Shown piece after piece: positions 1-7,558 of a stretch of 42,764 bases of DNA; the stretch's first letter is position 1; each line of letters starts with the position of its first letter. A model generated the notes under the pieces. The model was not told the origin of the DNA. It made no database searches and saw nothing but the letters and a program-made list of their open reading frames with translations. Source of the stretch: Bacillota bacterium (GTDB lineage Bacteria; Bacillota; Clostridia; Oscillospirales; Acutalibacteraceae); the NCBI GenBank assembly GCA_023418995.1, contig JAEZYP010000010.1, positions 1 through 42,764 of the forward strand, in the 5' to 3' direction. Made by a program: the position numbers and the translations under genes.

Positions 1-18
1 CCCTGGGATTTTGATTGA
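1..18 (+). CDS. cotJB: CotJB 3' end (last five codons and stop)
   Basis: The window opens with codons reading PWDFD followed by TGA. CotJB proteins commonly end in a short Trp/Pro-rich tail of this kind, and the next gene is unmistakably cotJC, so this is most likely the end of cotJB in a cotJ operon. CotJB is a small spore-coat component. Only the tail is visible, so the call rests mainly on position. The cotJC ribosome-binding site overlaps the stop codon, which points to translational coupling. Confidence 0.6.
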   Translation, partial: PWDFD

Positions 19-31
19 GGAGGAATAGATA

Positions 32-139
32 ATGTGGAATTATGAAAAAAGATTACAGTATCCGATTAAGATTAAAAATACCAATCCTAAATTTGCCCAA
101 ATTGTGATTTCCCAATACGGAGGGCCATATCCCGTTTAG
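32..139 (+). CDS. cotJC: CotJC spore-coat manganese-catalase-like protein, segment 1 (N-terminal), interrupted
   Basis: The ATG at 32 has a GAGGAGG ribosome-binding site at 17-23. The product starts MWNYEKRLQYPIKIK and reaches ISQYGGP, the usual N terminus of CotJC, a coat protein of the dimanganese catalase family assembled by the mother cell. Identity stops at codon 32 (CCA, ending at 127). The next codons (Tyr-Pro-Val-stop) belong to element A, giving a 35-residue truncated product. Intact CotJC is about 190 residues. The missing continuation (DGELGASLRYL) is found in frame at 37609, directly after a second copy of the TACGGNGGGCCA core. In the present arrangement the product cannot form a metal site, because the ligand glutamates and histidines lie in later segments. 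The identification is firm; expression and the fate of the truncated peptide are unknown. Confidence 0.93.
   Translation: MWNYEKRLQYPIKIKNTNPKFAQIVISQYGGPYPV
116..127. other. Left attachment site of element A (attL-A), core TACGGAGGGCCA
   Basis: TACGGAGGGCCA here and TACGGCGGGCCA at 37609-37620 are the only sequence shared by the two ends of element A. They differ at one base. Both are read in the same codon phase (Tyr-Gly-Gly-Pro), so joining them restores cotJC without changing the protein. A short imperfect core is typical of large serine integrases. The crossover must lie on one side of the A/C mismatch, most simply in GGGCCA. Confidence 0.85.
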
Positions 140-905
140 TTATAAAATATTTAGCAATCCTAAGTCAAATAAAGCAATTGATAGTAAACTTAGTAAATGA
201 TATTTTTTTATTTCCATAAATTCTTTTTCTTGATAGTCAAATATCAATTTATTACTTGACGTAAAATTATCATAGTTGATATTATGTATGTTTAACTCAT
301 CCAAAGAATAATACAATTGCTTTGCTGCATTTTGGATACTATTCAAGCAAATTTTGTTTTGTAATTTTTTTTCTGAGTCTAATATAAATTTTAAATTCCC
401 ACCAGTATCGCATACCTCGTTTAAACAAGAACCTTTAATATGAAAATTGCTATAAGTGTAACTTTCAATGCTAGGGTAGCTTAATAATAACAATCCTTGT
501 CGATCAAAACTATCGATTGAATCTCTTGAATTTCCAAGCCTTTGTATTAAACTATTTATCAGCAAAGGATCGTTTGAGAAATAATCTCTATCCCAAATAT
601 AATATATCGCTGCATTATCGAAATCAAAACTATAATTTTCTATTAACATTGAAAAAATACTATCTAAATATTCTGTATCATTTACATATTTAATATTGCT
701 ATCCTTCGCATTAACGACAAAAACTTGAGAGTTGCTTTTTTCACTTGCTTTTGGAACCAATTTGATGTAAGGTTTTTTATCTTTATAGCACCTTATATAT
801 GAGTAATGAAAGATTTTTTCAAAAATTTTACAAAGAATTATAAGGCTCAGTAGATTCTCCTTCAACTATAAATAATACTTTTCCAATATTTTTATTCGCA
901 TTCAC
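140..905 (-). pseudogene. RloB/AbiLii-like TOPRIM protein, frameshifted
   Basis: The natural start is GTG at 905, which overlaps the stop of the upstream ATPase gene by 14 bases. The first frame reads NANKNIGKVLFIVEGESTEP, the glutamate-bearing first motif of TOPRIM/RloB-type proteins, then hits a stop after YNSL. The rest of the protein (IILCKIFEKIF onward) is in the +1 frame down to the stop at 140-142, so one extra base near 838-848 breaks the gene. The second part keeps an IYYIWDRD acidic motif and an LLLSYPSIE motif typical of RloB-like proteins. In the family, this protein pairs with a RloA/AbiLi ATPase in abortive infection. The stop lies 13 bases inside attL-A. The cause could be a true mutation, a sequencing error or, less likely, recoding. 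Low GC compared with the phage core suggests cargo DNA. Confidence 0.7.
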
Positions 906-2040
906 TTGAATACTTGGGCAGTCCATTAAAAACACCTCCCAAGTACATTTTCTCTATATTTTGAGCTTCTCTTGGCTGAAATTTAGATACACGATTTACA
1001 GTACTTCCGCGCTTCCCATGAAAATCAATTGTATATATTTGATCAGGTCGTAAAAATCGATTTGATAATAAATTGGTTGAATGAGAAACAAAGAAGAATT
1101 GAGAATTTTGAGATATTTCCATAAAACATTTTAGCAACAATTCTTCTAATTGATTATGAAAACCGCTACTAAATTCATCAATAATTAGCATACCGCTTTT
1201 TTTAATAACACTAAAAAAGAAAGGTAAAAGTTGGAGTAAATTTTGGTTGCCTAATGACTCAATGATAAAAGGAATTGGTTCACCAATTTCATCACGTTTA
1301 AAGAATACGGAATTTTCTTCTGAGCTTTGAATTGTAACTATAGTTCCTATTGATTCTTTACAATATTCAATTTGTTGCCCAAAATTAAATTCTTTAAAAA
1401 ATTCATTTATCTCTCCTACTCCATTGTTATCTAAATATTCTTTTAATAACAATTTGTCATTTGAGTATGAGTGAAATTTCCGCTCATACAAATCGGCGAA
1501 TACAGAGTTAGACAAAAAGTCAAACCATTTTTTTAAAATAGGATTGTTTCTAAACCTAGTGCTGAAATAAATTTCTCTTAGCAATAAAGTTTTCTCACTA
1601 ATATCTGTAAATACACTTGTTTCACTTATGTTTGAAGTAGCACTATTTCCAATTCGTTTAAGCAATTCATTTTTATTTAATATTAGTGTTTCAATAAGCG
1701 ATTTTGAAACTCTATTATATTGTATTGAGTAGACTATATCATTTTTATCAATTTCAAATTCATATTCAAAACTACATAGCGGATTTTTTGAGAAAAGACA
1801 AAAACTTCCATTTATATCCGAATCAACATTTTTATTCATAAATAGCCAGTCTAATAGTAACCTTAATGCCAATATTCCATTGGATTTTCCTGAGGCATTA
1901 GCTCCAACAAAAATCCCGCCCTTTGTGATACCTTCAAAAGTATTGGATTTTTCAAGTATGTGGTAATTAGTAGCTGTAAAATCAAACGTGGTTTTCTCTC
2001 TAAATGACATAAAATTATTTACAGTAAATCTTTTTAGCAT
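892..2040 (-). CDS. RloA/AbiLi-like AAA ATPase (candidate abortive-infection protein)
   Basis: This is a 382-residue ABC/AAA-type ATPase. The start chosen is the ATG at 2040, seven bases after an AGGGAG site; an upstream in-frame GTG is too close to that site. The N terminus (LKRFTVNNFMSFREKTTFDF) is typical of RecF/OLD-like family members. A Walker A motif, GANASGKS, is near residue 50. Near the C terminus come a Walker B motif (LIIDEFSSGFH) and an FFFVSHS switch histidine. The downstream overlapping gene encodes a TOPRIM-like partner, the usual RloAB/AbiL arrangement. The frame is intact although the partner is broken. The gene is AT-rich, unlike the phage structural genes, and sits beside attL-A as cargo. 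The family-level call is good; an anti-phage role is inferred from the pairing. Confidence 0.75.
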   Translation of the reverse strand: MLKRFTVNNFMSFREKTTFDFTATNYHILEKSNTFEGITKGGIFVGANASGKSNGILALRLLLDWLFMNKNVDSDINGSFCLFSKNPLCSFEYEFEIDKNDIVYSIQYNRVSKSLIETLILNKNELLKRIGNSATSNISETSVFTDISEKTLLLREIYFSTRFRNNPILKKWFDFLSNSVFADLYERKFHSYSNDKLLLKEYLDNNGVGEINEFFKEFNFGQQIEYCKESIGTIVTIQSSEENSVFFKRDEIGEPIPFIIESLGNQNLLQLLPFFFSVIKKSGMLIIDEFSSGFHNQLEELLLKCFMEISQNSQFFFVSHSTNLLSNRFLRPDQIYTIDFHGKRGSTVNRVSKFQPREAQNIEKMYLGGVFNGLPKYSSECE

Positions 2041-2139
2041 AAACACACTCCCTTTTTGTTAATGATAGCATATTTATAAGTATGCCGCAATATAATTACG
2101 ATATTCATAGGATTAACTGTAAATATTTTACGAAAAATG

Positions 2140-3570
2140 CTACATATAATAAAAAACCTCAAACCGGTTCTTTGTCTTATCAAATACAATCTTCTCAATG
2201 AACGACCGCAGGAGCTTATTCTTTTCTTCCACGCCGGTGTCGGGGTCTTGCAGCCTTTTTATTGTATCCTTGTGTGCGTTGCGGAACTTCTTTACCAGCG
2301 CGTCGGTATTGTCGGGTTTACTGGACGGCTTCTCAGCCTCCAGCTGCTTCATTCTTTCCGTAATTTTCAGCTTGTTCATTTTGTATTCTTCGAGGGTGTC
2401 GATGCCGTTCTCGTAGGCTTCCTTGACGCGGATCAGCTTCTGCTTCTCCCGGTCAAGCTGTCTCTCGATTGCTTCCGCTTCGTTGCCGGTCTTTGGCGCC
2501 GACCTGACGGAGAGGTTAATCTGCCCGAATTTGAGATCCATTTCAATGATCGGAAAGACCATTTCCTCCAATTTTTGAATTGTGATGGAATGGGATATGT
2601 GGCATTTCCCGTGTGCATAATTTACACACTGCAGGGATTCACCTGCCGACTTGGTTAAGGTGCTGCCGCAGCTGCTGCACTTCACAAAACCCTGGAACAT
2701 AAATGCCGCAGGCTTTTTCTGCCCTGCCGATTTTCCGTACATAGCTTTATTCCGGGCAACCTGCTCCTGAGCTTTCTCCCAGGTTTCATCATCGATGATA
2801 TGCTCATGGCTGCCGTCAATGATAACGATATCCGGATCGTCATAATTGCGCCTGGTTCGCCTCTCTGTATTCCAGCGAATTTTACCGATGTATACCGGAT
2901 TGCGCAGGATATACTCCACTGTGCGGTTTTCCCAGAGCCCGCCGCGGGCCGTGCGGATTCCCATCGCGTTCAGCTTCGAAGCGATCGGGCGGTATCCCAT
3001 ACCGCTGATATAATCATCATAAATCATTTTTACGATAGAGGCCGTTTCCGGATTAATATAATACTGCTTGTCCTTAATCGTGTACCCAAAGGCCGGAATG
3101 CTCACCGGCTCCCCGCGGGATACCTTTTCCGTCATGCCGCGTTTTACATTCTCGCCCAGGTCAATGCTGTAGTATTCGTCCATTGCCTCCAGAAGCGCTT
3201 CAATTAAAATGGAAGTCTTATCATTTCCGAAGTCCTGTGACGTGCTGATCAGGTCAATATTGAGGTCTTTGCGCAGCATACGCTTATAGACCACGCTGTC
3301 CTCGCGGTTTCGGGCGAAACGGGAGAGGGCATAGACCAGAATCACATCGAACGGCTTCGGTTTTTTCTTGGCGGTACCGATCATTTTCATGAACGCGGGC
3401 CGCTTTTCCGCTTTCCGGCCTGAAATACCCTCGTCGACGAAGATGTATTCCTCGGGGAGAATCATATCATTTTTCTTGGCGTATTCGCGGATGATCTTCA
3501 GCTGGCTGTCCGGGCTGTATTCCGTTTGGTCTTCTGTCGATACACGGACATAGGCTGCTGCTATTTTCAT
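2140..3570 (-). CDS. Large serine recombinase A (probable integrase of element A)
   Basis: The 476-residue protein begins MKIAAAYVRVSTEDQ, with the catalytic serine at position 11 of the resolvase fold, and contains the ALSRFARNRED arginine motif. A recombinase DNA-binding domain follows (GMGYRPIASKLNAMGI, then the ILRNPVYIGKIRW motif). Next is a zinc ribbon (CSSCG, then two later Cys), and last a charged coiled coil, as in phage-type large serine integrases. The ATG at 3570 follows a GGGAGGA site. It is the only integrase-like gene in element A and is therefore the likely enzyme for TACGGNGGGCCA recombination. Two cargo genes separate it from attL-A, which is less usual than an integrase next to att. 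GC content matches the phage core. No mother-cell promoter could be recognised upstream. Its direction partner (RDF) is not identified. Confidence 0.92.
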   Translation of the reverse strand: MKIAAAYVRVSTEDQTEYSPDSQLKIIREYAKKNDMILPEEYIFVDEGISGRKAEKRPAFMKMIGTAKKKPKPFDVILVYALSRFARNREDSVVYKRMLRKDLNIDLISTSQDFGNDKTSILIEALLEAMDEYYSIDLGENVKRGMTEKVSRGEPVSIPAFGYTIKDKQYYINPETASIVKMIYDDYISGMGYRPIASKLNAMGIRTARGGLWENRTVEYILRNPVYIGKIRWNTERRTRRNYDDPDIVIIDGSHEHIIDDETWEKAQEQVARNKAMYGKSAGQKKPAAFMFQGFVKCSSCGSTLTKSAGESLQCVNYAHGKCHISHSITIQKLEEMVFPIIEMDLKFGQINLSVRSAPKTGNEAEAIERQLDREKQKLIRVKEAYENGIDTLEEYKMNKLKITERMKQLEAEKPSSKPDNTDALVKKFRNAHKDTIKRLQDPDTGVEEKNKLLRSFIEKIVFDKTKNRFEVFYYM

Positions 3571-3595
3571 GACGGATCCTCCCTTTGAAAGTTGT

Positions 3596-3619
3596 CCCCA
3601 CGCCGGTCAGAGCGTGGGG
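3596..3619. terminator. GC-rich hairpin between the PH-domain gene and recombinase A
   Basis: CCCCACGC (3596-3603) and GCGTGGGG (3612-3619) form a perfect 8-bp stem with an 8-base loop. On the leftward transcript no U-run follows directly. On the rightward strand CAGTTTT follows. It could be a weak terminator for rightward read-through, or a processing or attenuation element that separates recombinase A expression from the upstream genes. Confidence 0.5.
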
Positions 3620-3624
3620 CAGTT

Positions 3625-4062
3625 TTAAAAATTATTGATTCGCTCAAAATTGCTATGTGCCAGTTCCTCCAGCATTTTATATAATGGCTGAATGTTGTAG
3701 CTTTTGGGGAACTCAAACTTTTTGCTTTCCATTGACAAAGCGTTCGCGTGTAGGTAGGGCGTTGTAACGTATGTAATGGTGATTTCGCTGTCGTCCATTC
3801 CGAAGCCGGCGGTTTCGGCAGTTACCTCAATAACGGTTGCGAGTTTTATAGATATAACCCTCATCTTTTGCCCGGTGGTGCCCTGCTTGTCAAAGGAAAG
3901 AATACGCTTGTCGGTAAAAATAACCGCGTCACGAACCAGCTTAAAACCGATTGTGATTGTTTCGTCGTCCATTAAGTATTGACCGAATTCAGCCTGAAGC
4001 TGCTCTACGGTAACCTCGCTCATGTTGCCTAAAAGACCGTTCATAATGTTCCGAAATGCCAT
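3625..4062 (-). CDS. Bacterial PH-domain protein (bPH_1/YvbH type)
   Basis: The 145-residue protein has the features of the short bacterial pleckstrin-homology family: an amphipathic N terminus, then DETITIGFKLVRDAVIFTDKRILSFDKQG, and a YVTTPYLHANALSMESKKFEF strand region. Members are soluble all-beta proteins of unclear function, sometimes membrane-associated or stress-related. The ATG at 4062 is preceded by GAGGAGG. A TATAAT-like box (complement of 4081-4086) and a perfect palindrome (4089-4101) lie just upstream, so it probably has its own regulated promoter, which may also serve recombinase A. Its role in the prophage is unknown; such genes are occasional lysogenic-conversion cargo. No catalytic motif is visible. 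Confidence 0.75.
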   Translation of the reverse strand: MAFRNIMNGLLGNMSEVTVEQLQAEFGQYLMDDETITIGFKLVRDAVIFTDKRILSFDKQGTTGQKMRVISIKLATVIEVTAETAGFGMDDSEITITYVTTPYLHANALSMESKKFEFPKSYNIQPLYKMLEELAHSNFERINNF

Positions 4063-4080
4063 TGGTGATTCCTCCTCTTT

Positions 4081-4101
4081 ATTATAGGCTGGTAGTACCA
4101 G
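4081..4101 (-). promoter_or_regulatory. Promoter -10 and palindromic operator upstream of the PH-domain gene
   Basis: On the leftward strand TATAAT (complement of 4081-4086) lies 18 bases before the start codon. Upstream of it is CTGGTAGTACCAG (4089-4101), a perfect 13-base palindrome centred on a G. The palindrome would occupy the spacer of this promoter, a common operator position. The -35 element is poor. Confidence 0.4.
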
Positions 4102-4106
4102 TCGAT

Positions 4107-4877
4107 TTACTTGGATAATGCTTTTGTGTATCTGGGCTTAAGATCAAAATCATTTTTTAAATATTCAGAGATAATTTTATATGCAATGGTATCTGTGCTT
4201 CCACCAATATACTGCTGATCATTAACGGTTAGGGTACCAAAGAACTTAATATCTGAACCTCGATATCGATTCATTGATTTGACAAATTTATCATTTGATA
4301 CTAACGTATTTGAAAATTCGTAGAATCTGTTTTTATATTTATGAGTGTCTAAATTAGCTTCTCTGTCATCCGACAACCAACGATAAACGCAAAATATAAA
4401 GAATGCTATTTTGTCAGTACCCTGTAAGGTATTGAAAATAAGATTGTATAGCGTGTTTTTACCTATATAACGTGAAAAATGCATATTATGGTTTACTGCA
4501 AATTCAGCAATTTCGATTTGAGGGGTGTCGCCGCCATCTTCAGCTTCTCGCGTAATTAGGTCCGAAAGCTCATTAAACGTCATGTTTGGTAGGACGGTAA
4601 TCTGAAGCTTTTTAGCATATTCAAGTTGGTTTTCGGTAGGCAATTTAGAGGGCAACTCCGAAATCTCATATGGTGGCAAAAATCCCTGTTCACTTGCCAA
4701 AACCTCACAATGTTCAAGTGATTTTGCAAGTATTTGCACTGACCTAAAACGATCTGTATCTTTATATTTTGCATGGACACGGAAACTTTTCCAATCGGTT
4801 TCAAATGGTAATGGCATAATCTCATTTGTATGTGCGCTATCTTTAATCCGATTGAAAAGGCTTGATAATATTCCCAT
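4107..4877 (-). CDS. Conserved hypothetical protein of the lysogeny arm
   Basis: The start is placed at the ATG at 4877, five bases after GGAGG, giving MGILSSLFNRIKD and 256 residues. Upstream TTG codons would put the ribosome-binding site inside the gene. No enzyme motif is seen. Residues around 80-105 read LPTENQLEYAKKLQITVLP followed by MTFNELSDLI. This resembles the small helical TxxQxxYAxxLGI...ELSxLI module that occurs in many Gram-positive phage and plasmid proteins. The C-terminal half is rich in aromatic and charged residues and has no membrane segment. The gene lies between the repressor and the PH-domain gene and is read the same way, so it may be expressed in the lysogen. Function unknown. 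Confidence 0.6.
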   Translation of the reverse strand: MGILSSLFNRIKDSAHTNEIMPLPFETDWKSFRVHAKYKDTDRFRSVQILAKSLEHCEVLASEQGFLPPYEISELPSKLPTENQLEYAKKLQITVLPNMTFNELSDLITREAEDGGDTPQIEIAEFAVNHNMHFSRYIGKNTLYNLIFNTLQGTDKIAFFIFCVYRWLSDDREANLDTHKYKNRFYEFSNTLVSNDKFVKSMNRYRGSDIKFFGTLTVNDQQYIGGSTDTIAYKIISEYLKNDFDLKPRYTKALSK

Positions 4878-4967
4878 TTGCGCCTCCAAACAATGCTATT
4901 GACATAGTTCGACAATAGCATATAATTAATTTTGGAAGCGTTTTGTCCTAACGTTTTCATTTTACTA

Positions 4968-4994
4968 CCGTCCGCTATTCGTAGTAGCGGGCGG
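4968..4994. terminator. Stem-loop in the gap between the repressor and the 4107-4877 gene
   Basis: CCGTCCGCTA (4968-4977) pairs with TAGCGGGCGG (4985-4994), with one mismatch. TTATTTATTA follows on the + strand and the leftward side is A/T-rich. It may end the repressor transcript or block antisense entry. The rest of the 4878-5168 gap is AT-rich and includes a 7-bp inverted repeat (GCTATTG/CAATAGC near 4894-4918) just upstream of the 4107-4877 gene. No convincing gene is present in the gap. Confidence 0.5.
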
Positions 4995-5168
4995 TTATTT
5001 ATTAATAAAAATTATATATTGCAATTTCCTGGATTTGGGTGTAATATAAAAACATCGCTACAAACGGACGTTCGATTATGGTTTTTACGGGAAATGCGGA
5101 TGAATATGAAGGTGGATGAATGGATACTATTGAAATACAGTTGTTGAAAAGACTTAGTGAGGGACAGG

Positions 5169-5531
5169 TTATTTCTTTTTTGTCTTATCTGCAAGATCTG
5201 CAAGAGATTGCAGCTGAGCGAGCGCGACTTCCCGCAAATCGTCAGGAAGATCGTTCATAATATCCACGGCTTTAGCTATGTTGGCATCAAGGTTATCAAC
5301 TGAGTTGATAGCCTTATTTTTTTGAATATCGGATGATACATCATTATTACTAAGTAATGCATCTACAGTTACGCCAAAGATTCCTGATATTTTTTTTAAT
5401 ATTTCAACATCAGGCATGGTTCGCCCCATTTCCCACTGGCTTACAGCTGTCTGATGAACATTTAACATATTTGCCAGTTCATTTTGAGACAAGTGATGAC
5501 TTTTTCTAAGATTTCTTATTACAGATTCCAT
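5169..5531 (-). CDS. XRE-family (CI-like) prophage repressor
   Basis: The 120-residue protein has an N-terminal helix-turn-helix of the XRE/Cro-CI class: MESVIRNLRKSHHLSQNEL, then LNVHQTAVSQWEMGRTMPD, residues about 5-60. An acidic helical C terminus follows. There is no LexA-like peptidase domain, so induction would not use RecA-stimulated autocleavage. It is divergent from the Cro-like gene at 5672, with a shared operator region between them, the classic immunity arrangement. It probably holds the early rightward promoter off in the lysogen and regulates its own leftward promoter (TTGATT, 17-base spacer, TATAAT). Confidence 0.9.
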   Translation of the reverse strand: MESVIRNLRKSHHLSQNELANMLNVHQTAVSQWEMGRTMPDVEILKKISGIFGVTVDALLSNNDVSSDIQKNKAINSVDNLDANIAKAVDIMNDLPDDLREVALAQLQSLADLADKTKKK

Positions 5532-5553
5532 ATAACCACACCTTTACAACGTA

Positions 5554-5582
5554 ATTATATTAGCAATACTAATAGTAATCAA
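5554..5582 (-). promoter_or_regulatory. Leftward repressor promoter
   Basis: On the complementary strand TTGATT (5582-5577), a 17-base spacer and TATAAT (5559-5554) form a near-consensus sigma-A promoter directed at the repressor gene. A CTAATAG heptamer (5569-5575) lies in its spacer and could mediate autoregulation. Confidence 0.75.
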
Positions 5583-5657
5583 TAATTAAAACAAATGTAA
5601 ATAGAAATACTATTGACTTTTCTAATAGTCGTGCTATTATAATAGTACAGCTATTAG
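5569..5657. promoter_or_regulatory. Repressor/Cro operator cluster
   Basis: The heptamer CTAATAG occurs at 5569-5575 and 5622-5628, and inverted (CTATTAG) at 5651-5657. A related perfect palindrome, CTATTATAATAG, is at 5634-5645. The copies overlap both divergent promoters. This is the expected layout of operators for the two XRE regulators on either side. Confidence 0.65.
5613..5643 (+). promoter_or_regulatory. Rightward early promoter
   Basis: TTGACT (5613-5618) is followed by TATTAT at 5635-5640 (16-base spacer) or TATAAT at 5638-5643 (19-base spacer). The promoter reads into the Cro-like gene and the early operon, and is overlapped by CTAATAG-type operator sites, so it should be repressed in the lysogen. 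Confidence 0.7.
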
Positions 5658-5671
5658 AAAGGAGGGGCGAT

Positions 5672-5866
5672 ATGAACGCAATTGAGAGATGCAGAATAAG
5701 GGCAGGATTAAGTCAATCTGAATTAGCAAAAAAGTTGAAAGTAACTCAAGGTGCAGTATCACAATGGGAAAATTGTGGGGCTCTTCCTCGTTCAGACAAA
5801 CTTCCTGAACTTGCAAAAATATTGGCCTGTAGCATAGACGATCTTTATCAAAATGAAGCCAAATAG
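5672..5866 (+). CDS. Cro-like XRE-family regulator
   Basis: The 64-residue protein is essentially a lone helix-turn-helix domain (RIRAGLSQSELAKKLKVTQ, then GAVSQWENCGALPRSDKLPELAKIL). The ATG at 5672 follows GGAGGGG. It is divergent from the repressor, is the first gene of the rightward early operon, and is of the size expected for Cro or an anti-repressor regulator. It is followed after 12 bases by the 5879 gene. Confidence 0.85.
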   Translation: MNAIERCRIRAGLSQSELAKKLKVTQGAVSQWENCGALPRSDKLPELAKILACSIDDLYQNEAK

Positions 5867-5878
5867 GAGGAAGCAATT

Positions 5879-6292
5879 ATGATAGAAAAAATCGATATGG
5901 ACAAGCTGCAGAAGCTGGTTTTCTTTATTAACAATGTCAAAATGTCCGGAATCCAAAGGGAACGGCTGAACAGGGTAATCATCGGCGGAATTATCCAGGG
6001 AGAAATCGACACGGAAAAGCTTTTAACGGAACCGTTTGCCTCTGAAGAAACCAGTATCAGCAAGTTTTTAGATTCAGTTTATTTGAATGATGACGAGGAG
6101 CTTCGGGGGAAATGGGTGCAGGCAATCAGTCTGTATGAAAGATATGACCGTTGGTGCAGTGCGAACGGCTTGCGACCGGAAACGCTGACTGTATTCGGCC
6201 GGAGCTTAAAGGATATGGGAGTCGAATTCAAAAGGAAGGCAGACGGCAACTATTATCTGCTGGACAGCGATAACGCCAATCCGCCGTCATAG
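5879..6292 (+). CDS. Early phage protein, D5-C-terminal-like fold suspected
   Basis: The 137-residue protein starts at the ATG at 5879 behind AGGAGG. The N-terminal half is helical and charged. The C-terminal third (LYERYDRWCSANGLRPETL, then FGRSLKDMG and YYLL) resembles the winged-helix module at the end of D5/P4-type phage primase-helicases, where an ER/W pattern precedes an FGxxLKxxG helix. That suggests nucleic-acid binding, perhaps an accessory to the primase-helicase at 10879. There are no catalytic motifs. Its place directly after the Cro-like gene suggests early expression. Confidence 0.55.
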   Translation: MIEKIDMDKLQKLVFFINNVKMSGIQRERLNRVIIGGIIQGEIDTEKLLTEPFASEETSISKFLDSVYLNDDEELRGKWVQAISLYERYDRWCSANGLRPETLTVFGRSLKDMGVEFKRKADGNYYLLDSDNANPPS

Positions 6293-6334
6293 GACAATCC
6301 GCATCCATAATACATATGATTTGAGGTGATAACC

Positions 6335-6586
6335 GTGGCGAAAAAACCATTTACCTATACCGCAATCAGCTACATCATAGATAAATCCGGTGACGGCTCC
6401 GTGCGCCGACGGCAAGAGATTGTATTTGAACAGGTTCCATCGCCAAAAGGCACATACAAATTCAAGCCGATTAAGCAGACCGTTTATATGCCCGAAGAGG
6501 AGCAGCTGCGGTGCGATAAGATCATGATGCAGCACGCCAGTGAAGTCCTCTCTGATTATCTCTCAAATCATCCGAATGAGATATGA
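6335..6586 (+). CDS. Small hypothetical early protein
   Basis: The GTG at 6335 is preceded by GAGGTGAT at a good distance, giving an 83-residue product (MAKKPFTYTAISYIID). The GTG nine bases upstream would sit inside that site, so it is not preferred. The middle is basic (SVRRRQEIVFEQVPSPKG) and the end is acidic and helical. No family is recognised. It lies in the early operon between the D5-like accessory gene and the 6633 gene. Confidence 0.5.
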   Translation: MAKKPFTYTAISYIIDKSGDGSVRRRQEIVFEQVPSPKGTYKFKPIKQTVYMPEEEQLRCDKIMMQHASEVLSDYLSNHPNEI

Positions 6587-6632
6587 AAGAAATGATTGTG
6601 TTATAAGAATACCACATCGAGGTGAAAAGACA

Positions 6633-7130
6633 ATGATGCAAAAAGCTACGAAAGCGAATGAAAACGTGTACTACCAGGCACGAATAAGGGCGGCCGCGTA
6701 CAACGACCTGCTGAGCAGCCGGGAAGGCGCCTCTAATATTGTGTGCATTGAGCGTACCCGTCTGGCAAATATCGAGCTGGGGAATATTAATCCGCATCCG
6801 GAGGAAGTCAACCTGATGACTAACTCCTATAATGCCCCTGAGCTCCAGAATTATTATTGCTCCCAGCAGTGTCCTCTCGGCTGCGGTCGGGTGGACAGGC
6901 TTACTCCCCGCAGCCTGGAGGGAGCCGCGCTGAAGATCGGGCGGGTGACGCGTGATATTGGCAATATCGTCGATGTTATTTCCGATATTGCGGAGGACGG
7001 CAGGATCACTGCCGAGGAGCGCCCGTTGTTTGATCGGAGCATGGAACAGCTGATTGCCTTAAAAAACTCCATTGAGGAGCTGATGCTCGTCTCAGATAAA
7101 TCTAACAAAAATAATGAACAGGATGAATAA
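6633..7130 (+). CDS. XRE-like helix-turn-helix protein of clostridial phage type
   Basis: Translation from the ATG at 6633, after GAGGTG, gives 165 residues. The N-terminal part (YYQARIRAAAYNDLLSSREG, then RTRLANIELGNINPHPEEV) is a divergent helix-turn-helix followed by a Cys-containing NYYCSQQCPLGC segment. The C-terminal half is an amphipathic helical bundle. Proteins with this composite layout are frequent in early regions of Clostridia prophages and are usually labelled helix-turn-helix transcriptional regulator. The longer open frame starting at 6540 overlaps the previous gene and lacks a ribosome-binding site. Confidence 0.65.
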   Translation: MMQKATKANENVYYQARIRAAAYNDLLSSREGASNIVCIERTRLANIELGNINPHPEEVNLMTNSYNAPELQNYYCSQQCPLGCGRVDRLTPRSLEGAALKIGRVTRDIGNIVDVISDIAEDGRITAEERPLFDRSMEQLIALKNSIEELMLVSDKSNKNNEQDE

Positions 7131-7143
7131 AGGAGGGACTGTC

Positions 7144-7440
7144 ATGGGAAAGGAAGAAACGCTCTTTAAATCCGAGGTGCGTAAGAATTTAGTGTCCGGT
7201 ATTGAATTGTGGCTCAACTGCGCCAAAGAAAGTAATGAAAAAGCCAACCAGTGTTCTGTTGGATCGTCCCGGTGGGATTCATACGGAAATGACGCTATTA
7301 AATATGAAGGAATGGCGCAGGCTGTTTTCTTTGTTGGTCAACATTTAGGCTTGCTGACTTATGATGATTATCCGGTTTTCAGACCATCCGACGAACTGCC
7401 TGCCGATACGAACGAGGGGGACAAAGACTATGAGCGTTAA
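7144..7440 (+). CDS. Small hypothetical early protein
   Basis: The ATG at 7144 follows AAAGGAGG and gives a 98-residue acidic, helical protein with no recognised motif. The Gly/Tyr-rich middle (SSRWDSYGNDAIKYEGMAQ) suggests a compact soluble domain. It overlaps the next small gene by 11 bases, a sign of translational coupling in the early operon. Confidence 0.55.
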   Translation: MGKEETLFKSEVRKNLVSGIELWLNCAKESNEKANQCSVGSSRWDSYGNDAIKYEGMAQAVFFVGQHLGLLTYDDYPVFRPSDELPADTNEGDKDYER

Positions 7441-7558
7441 GACATTACAAGGCTATATGGCACTCTGCAGGTATTATCACTGGACGCCGACATGGGCGGG
7501 GCTGAAAGCCTTCGCCGCGGGGATCCGCCGCAGAACGTTGGGCGGTGCAGGGCAATGA
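7430..7558 (+). CDS. Very small early protein (42 aa)
   Basis: The ATG at 7430 has GAGGGGG upstream and overlaps the end of the previous gene. The product is basic, with an aromatic-rich start (MSVKTLQGYMALCRYYHWT) and an Arg-rich end. Its stop overlaps the ATG of the next gene (ATGA-type overlap at 7555-7558). The two coupled overlaps are the main support; no homologue can be named. Confidence 0.45.
   Translation: MSVKTLQGYMALCRYYHWTPTWAGLKAFAAGIRRRTLGGAGQ

Noticed and set aside
2137..2658. 173-codon + strand frame opposite recombinase A
   Set aside because: It lies antisense within a clear serine recombinase, has no ribosome-binding site and resembles no protein.
5120..5260. 46-codon + strand frame (MDTIEIQLLKRLSEGQ start) opposite the repressor 3' end
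   Set aside because: It looks somewhat protein-like and has AAGGTGG upstream, but it is antisense to the repressor, has no promoter and ends within it; probably chance.
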